Shown here one piece after another: positions 8,958 through 11,654 of a stretch of DNA of 11,654 nucleotides. The position numbers were made by a program, and so were the translations under genes. Numbering within the stretch: the first letter of the stretch is position 1; each line of letters starts with the position of its first letter. This DNA is from Actinomycetota bacterium. Its GTDB lineage: Bacteria; Actinomycetota; Thermoleophilia; RBG-16-64-13. The notes beneath the pieces were generated by a model. The model saw only the letters and a program-made list of their open reading frames with translations. It searched no databases and was not told the DNA's origin. The stretch covers positions 10,946-22,599 of the forward strand of contig PMIZ01000159.1 of assembly GCA_003157225.1 (NCBI GenBank), in the 5' to 3' direction.

Positions 8958-10457
8958 CTACTGGAATTCGAAGGTGTAGCCTTCTATGTCCACTTCATCC
9001 CCCGGTTGGGCCCCTCGTGCCCGTAGTGCAGAATACACCCCTAGTCGGTCAAGCCTTTCGGCCAGATAGCGACTAGCTTCTTCATTGTCGAGGTCGAACC
9101 TGCTCACCAGGCGGCGAACCGCTTCGCCGCGCACCACGAACCCGTCCTCTTCGTGAGTCACCGCGAAGGCGGCTGCACCCACCCCGCGCGGGCGATAGGT
9201 GACGTGGCCGCCCGGCCCCACCGCGCCCTCGAGCGGCTCCGGGTACTGCCCCGCCCCTTCCGGCTCGGCCTCGAGAGTCTCCCCCGGATCGCGCAACTGC
9301 TGGAAAAGGGGGCCGACCCAGCGCAGGAGCTCCTCGATGCCCGCCCCGGTCACGGCGGAGACAGGCCACACTGACTGAGAGGCGAGGGGGGCGTCCTCAC
9401 CTACGAGATACGAGAAAGCCGGATGGCCTTCCTTCCGAAGGCGCTCCACTTCGGCGGTCAGAAGCGCCCGCTGCTCGTCCAGCACATCGGTGGAAACTGC
9501 GTCGATCTTGTTCAGCACCACTACCTGAGGCTTCTCCGCCAGACTCGAAGCGTGAGCATCCAGTTCGGCGAGAATGGTGCGGAAACCTTCGAGCGATTCA
9601 GAGCCGTAGTACCCAGTCACGTCCACGACATGAATAAGCAGCCGGCAGCGCTCGAGATGAGCCAGGAACTCGTGCCCCAGCCCGATCCCTTCGCTTGCAC
9701 CCTCCAGCAGGCCGGGCACATCTGCCAAGGTGAACACGTCGCCTTCCCCCGACCAGTCGACCACTCCCAGCATGGGTTCCACAGTGGTGAACGGGTAGGC
9801 CGCGACCTTCGGCTTGGCGTTGGAAAGCCGCCGCAACAGCGAGGACTTGCCTGCATTGGGAAGCCCCGCCAGCCCGGCGTCGGCAATGAGTTTGAGCGAA
9901 AGCCGCAGCCAGCGGCTTTCGTTCCGTTCGCCCAACTCCGCAAACTTGGGGGCCTGGCGCACGGAGTTGACGAAACGGGCGTTACCCCGGCCTCCGACGC
10001 CACCCCGGGCCACCACTACCTGCTGGCCGGGCCGGACGAAGTCGGCGAGGAACTCGCCCTCGGTCTGCCCCGGGCCGTCTTCCTCGATCAGCGTGCGACC
10101 GTGCTTGGGGCCGTCCTCGACCTCGGCGCCTTCGATTCGCTGCTCTTCTTCGCCGGTCTCCGTCACGGCCCAGACCTGAGTACCGAGGGGCACGGGCACG
10201 ATGACGTCCTCCCCATCGGCGCCGTGCTTGCGAACGCCATGCCCCGACTGTCCCGGTTGGGCCTTGAAATGGATCCTATAGGTGAAGAGCTGCAGGTCGC
10301 GCAGTTGCGGGTCGGCTACGAGAATGACGTCTCCGCCCCGGCCGCCGTCGCCCCCATCAGGGCCCCCGCGCGGCACGTGCATCTCCCTGCGAAAAGAGAC
10401 GCAGCCGTTCCCGCCATTGCCGGCAGCCACGTGGATCTTTGCGTGATCGAAGAACAT
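8958..10457 (-). CDS. obgE: GTPase Obg (50S assembly / stress GTPase)
   Basis: An essential GTPase in most bacteria that binds the 50S subunit late in assembly and links it to stress (ppGpp) signals. The 499-residue protein has the Gly-rich Obg fold (GNGGNGCVSFRREMHVPRGGPDGGDGGRGGDV in outline, 13-44), then a G domain with P-loop GLPNAGKSS (198-206), PFTT (222-225), DVPGLLEGASEGIGLGHEF (246-264) and NKID (316-319). A C-terminal OCT domain ends the protein (about 430-499). It is longer than the roughly 430 residues of B. subtilis Obg, because of an acidic insertion near residues 98-136 within the Obg fold and a Gly/Pro/Glu-rich linker (390-425) before OCT. The ATG at 10457 fits the family's MFxDxxKI start, but I see no good SD, so translation may be weak or coupled to rpmA 49 bp upstream. 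Confidence 0.96.
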   Translation of the reverse strand: MFFDHAKIHVAAGNGGNGCVSFRREMHVPRGGPDGGDGGRGGDVILVADPQLRDLQLFTYRIHFKAQPGQSGHGVRKHGADGEDVIVPVPLGTQVWAVTETGEEEQRIEGAEVEDGPKHGRTLIEEDGPGQTEGEFLADFVRPGQQVVVARGGVGGRGNARFVNSVRQAPKFAELGERNESRWLRLSLKLIADAGLAGLPNAGKSSLLRRLSNAKPKVAAYPFTTVEPMLGVVDWSGEGDVFTLADVPGLLEGASEGIGLGHEFLAHLERCRLLIHVVDVTGYYGSESLEGFRTILAELDAHASSLAEKPQVVVLNKIDAVSTDVLDEQRALLTAEVERLRKEGHPAFSYLVGEDAPLASQSVWPVSAVTGAGIEELLRWVGPLFQQLRDPGETLEAEPEGAGQYPEPLEGAVGPGGHVTYRPRGVGAAAFAVTHEEDGFVVRGEAVRRLVSRFDLDNEEASRYLAERLDRLGVYSALRARGAQPGDEVDIEGYTFEFQ

Positions 10458-10498
10458 GGACGGATCCGAGCGGAGGGGAGCCCGGCTGCCCGTTGCCT

Positions 10499-10515
10499 GC
10501 CGAGTACTACTCGGC
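10499..10515. repeat. Inverted repeat over the rpmA stop codon
   Basis: A perfect inverted repeat with 8-bp arms around a single base (GCCGAGTA, G, TACTCGGC on the minus strand). As RNA it would make a 6-bp stem GCCGAG/CUCGGC with a 5-nt loop containing the rpmA TAG stop. There is no T-run after it, so it is not a standard terminator. It could slow or protect mRNA ends between rpmA and obgE, or be chance in GC-rich DNA. Confidence 0.5.
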
Positions 10516-10758
10516 GGCTATGCTGATGACGCGCCCGGCCTTGCCCGTGGAGAAAACCACGCGGCCCGCCGCGGTCGCGAACAAGGTGTCGTCCTTGCCC
10601 ATGCCCACATTCACGCCTGGACGGAACTGGCTGCCACGCTGACGAACGAGGATGGCGCCGGCCTTCACGGTCTCCCCGGCAAACGCTTTCACGCCCAGAC
10701 GCTGGGCATTGGAATCGCGGCCGTTCCTGGAACTGCCGCCGCCTTTCTTGTGAGCCAT
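10507..10758 (-). CDS. rpmA: 50S ribosomal protein L27
   Basis: Structural protein of the large subunit whose N-terminal tail reaches the peptidyl transferase centre. The 83 residues start [20 protein letters not shown] and continue [25 protein letters not shown], all characteristic of L27. There is no cleavable N-terminal extension of the kind found in Firmicutes, so the tail is mature from the start. AGGAGG lies 4 nt before the ATG. The gene follows rplU by 13 bp and precedes obgE, the near-universal rplU-rpmA-obg order. Confidence 0.98.
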   Translation of the reverse strand: MAHKKGGGSSRNGRDSNAQRLGVKAFAGETVKAGAILVRQRGSQFRPGVNVGMGKDDTLFATAAGRVVFSTGKAGRVISIAAE

Positions 10759-10771
10759 GTTCCCTCCTCCC

Positions 10772-11074
10772 CTATGCGATCTTCTGCACTTCGAGGCGGG
10801 TGAGCCCAGAACGGAAGCCGGCCTTCTTGCGCCAGCCGCGCTTGGGCTTGAACCTCGAGATGACTATCTTCGGTCCGCGGAAGTGCTCGACCACACGGGC
10901 CGTCACTTTGGCTTCCTTGGCCTGCCCGGCCAGCCGCAGATCACTACCGTCGGCGACGAGCAGGGAACGCAACTCGACCATGTCACCAGGTTCGGCGTGG
11001 AGACGATCCACGACGACCTCCCGGCCCTCTTCAACTCGGTACTGTTTTCCGCCGACCTCGACGATGGCGAACAT
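10772..11074 (-). CDS. rplU: 50S ribosomal protein L21
   Basis: Large-subunit protein that binds 23S rRNA. The 100-residue protein starts [20 protein letters not shown], which is the family signature, and has a basic C-terminus ([21 protein letters not shown]) expected for rRNA binding. The same frame is open further upstream to a TTG at 11167, but that codon is part of the promoter -35 box; the ATG at 11074 has GAGGAG 5 nt ahead and matches the family start. First gene after the only clear promoter in the window, so likely the head of the transcript. Confidence 0.98.
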   Translation of the reverse strand: MFAIVEVGGKQYRVEEGREVVVDRLHAEPGDMVELRSLLVADGSDLRLAGQAKEAKVTARVVEHFRGPKIVISRFKPKRGWRKKAGFRSGLTRLEVQKIA

Positions 11075-11079
11075 TCCGA

Positions 11080-11085
11080 CTCCTC
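11080..11085 (-). promoter_or_regulatory. Shine-Dalgarno of rplU
   Basis: GAGGAG on the minus strand, 5 nt before the ATG at 11074. It rules out the longer open frame that starts inside the promoter. Confidence 0.75.
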
Positions 11086-11100
11086 GCACGCTTTCCACCA

Positions 11101-11127
11101 ATAACAAAGGCCGCGCAGGCCGCGGCC
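11101..11127 (-). terminator. Candidate attenuator hairpin in the rplU leader
   Basis: On the minus strand GGCCGCG and CGCGGCC (7 perfect GC pairs; 11121-11127 and 11109-11115) enclose a 5-nt loop GCCTG, followed at once by TTTGTTAT. It looks like a short intrinsic terminator with an imperfect T-run. It lies between the promoter and rplU, so it may act as an attenuator of the ribosomal operon; it could also stop read-through from the RNase gene. Ribosomal protein L21 leaders are known in some bacteria, but I cannot claim this matches a described family. Confidence 0.5.
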
Positions 11128-11138
11128 GCGAGCAAGGC

Positions 11139-11167
11139 AGTATATCAGGGTTGTTGACGGCTGCCAA
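11139..11167 (-). promoter_or_regulatory. Sigma-70-type promoter upstream of rplU
   Basis: On the minus strand -35 TTGGCA (11167-11162) and -10 TATACT (11144-11139) are exactly 17 bp apart, with a TGn extended -10. Each box is one base off consensus. Transcription would start near 11132 and give a leader of about 58 nt before the rplU ATG. It lies in the intergenic region and is the strongest promoter I found. Confidence 0.7.
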
Positions 11168-11207
11168 TCGCGGCTGGCGGTCGCCCCGCCGGGCCGTCCA
11201 GCACCCT

Positions 11208-11654
11208 CTAGTCGGGGATCACGACCAGATGCTCGAACGGTGCGGCCTCGCTCGCGACCTCCAGCAGGAAGCGCCGCCCCGTCTCGGCCTCCAACCGCCT
11301 CAGCAGCGAACTCCTGCCTGCAACCAGCCGCGCAGCGACGCGTGGATGCACCTCCACGCGAAGAACAGGGAGCGCCGAGGACCGAGCCAGGGCCCGCAAA
11401 CCCCGCTCCACCTCGATGAGGGACGAATCCTCCGACAGCACCCGGCCGTCACCCCGGCAGCAAGGGCAGGTGACTGTCATCACGTCCCGCAATCCCCTGC
11501 TCGTGTTCTGCCGGGTCATCTCGACCAGTCCGAGTGGCGAGATCTCCACGACATACGTCTTCGTTCGGTCCTGGGCCAGTTCGGCCTCGAGCGCCGCGAG
11601 CACCGCCTCCTGGTTGGACTTTGCCGTCATGTCGATGAAGTCGATGACAATGAT
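11208..11654 (-). CDS. Ribonuclease E/G family endoribonuclease, C-terminal part only
   Basis: Endoribonuclease of the Rne/Rng family, which processes rRNA and degrades mRNA. Only the last 148 codons are in the window; the gene starts beyond base 11654. The visible part opens with IIVIDFIDM, the stretch carrying one of the two metal-binding aspartates of the DNase I-like active site. It continues with ISPLGLVEMTRQNTSRGL and the zinc-link CPCCRGDGRV (the CPxC motif used to hold the tetramer together). The C-terminal subdomain then ends without the long disordered scaffold of E. coli RNase E. It may be called rne or rng; the part seen cannot decide between them. It sits just upstream of rplU, as is common in actinobacteria and others. 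Confidence 0.93.
   Translation of the reverse strand: MIVIDFIDMTAKSNQEAVLAALEAELAQDRTKTYVVEISPLGLVEMTRQNTSRGLRDVMTVTCPCCRGDGRVLSEDSSLIEVERGLRALARSSALPVLRVEVHPRVAARLVAGRSSLLRRLEAETGRRFLLEVASEAAPFEHLVVIPD

Larger units (their letters stand above)
11075..11207. other. Intergenic region between the RNase E/G gene and rplU
   Basis: The longest non-coding stretch in the window (133 bp). Besides the promoter and hairpin it holds GC-rich inverted repeats just after the RNase stop (for example GGCGG/CCGCC around GGCGA, and an outer GACGGC/GCCGTC pair). None has a T-run behind it, so an RNase-gene terminator here is not shown. Confidence 0.7.

Noticed and set aside
9423..10526. 367-codon open frame on the plus strand opposite obgE
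   Set aside because: It lies antisense to a clearly conserved gene. Long antisense frames are expected in GC-rich coding DNA, and its translation shows no recognisable domain.
11075..11167. Longer L21 starting at TTG 11167
   Set aside because: The TTG is part of the -35 box, and the L21 family starts at the ATG at 11074 with its own SD.
11162..11205. GC-rich inverted repeats after the RNase E/G stop as a terminator
   Set aside because: No T-run follows, and similar imperfect repeats arise easily in this base composition.

Overview
The window is a densely packed, high-GC stretch of bacterial chromosome. All twelve recognisable genes lie on the minus strand, so transcription runs from base 11654 toward base 1. 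Actinomycetota is the best guess, possibly a deep-branching anaerobic or thermophilic class. The reasons are the order RNase E/G - rplU - rpmA - obgE - proB - proA - nadD followed by a LytR_C-domain protein, an Obg with a C-terminal OCT domain, an L27 without an N-terminal pre-sequence, GTG/TTG starts, and GC-rich codons throughout. This placement is an inference from synteny and protein features, not from a database search.

Layout in order of transcription: (1) the 3' end of an RNase E/G gene (11654-11208), cut by the right edge. (2) A 133-bp intergenic region with a good extended -10 promoter and a GC hairpin followed by a T-rich stretch, placed as a leader for the ribosomal protein genes. 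(3) rplU, rpmA and obgE: two 50S proteins and a 50S-assembly GTPase. (4) proB and proA: the first two steps of proline synthesis. (5) nadD: NAD synthesis. (6) A membrane-anchored protein with a degenerate LCP-like region and a LytR_C domain. (7) A tight trio of sulfur-related genes: an E1-like (ThiF/MoeB/HesA) adenylyltransferase, a LarE-type PP-loop sulfurtransferase and a CysE serine O-acetyltransferase. (8) pcrA/uvrD, a DNA repair helicase whose last codons fall off the left edge.

From nadD to pcrA every gene overlaps the next: by 13 bp (nadD/LytR_C), 4 bp (LytR_C/E1-like), 4 bp (E1-like/larE), 4 bp (larE/cysE) and 20 bp (cysE/pcrA). The rest are 8 to 49 bp apart. The only convincing promoter I see is the one ahead of rplU, so the block may be one long operon. 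Most of it is ordinary core genome.

The parts worth a second look are the E1-like/larE/cysE trio (with no catalytic-type cysteine where MoeB and ThiF usually have one), the degenerate LCP region, an insertion of roughly 25-30 residues in the Obg N-terminal fold, and the rplU leader. I see no mobile element, CRISPR array, tRNA, rRNA or phage gene, and no gene-free stretch longer than about 135 bp.
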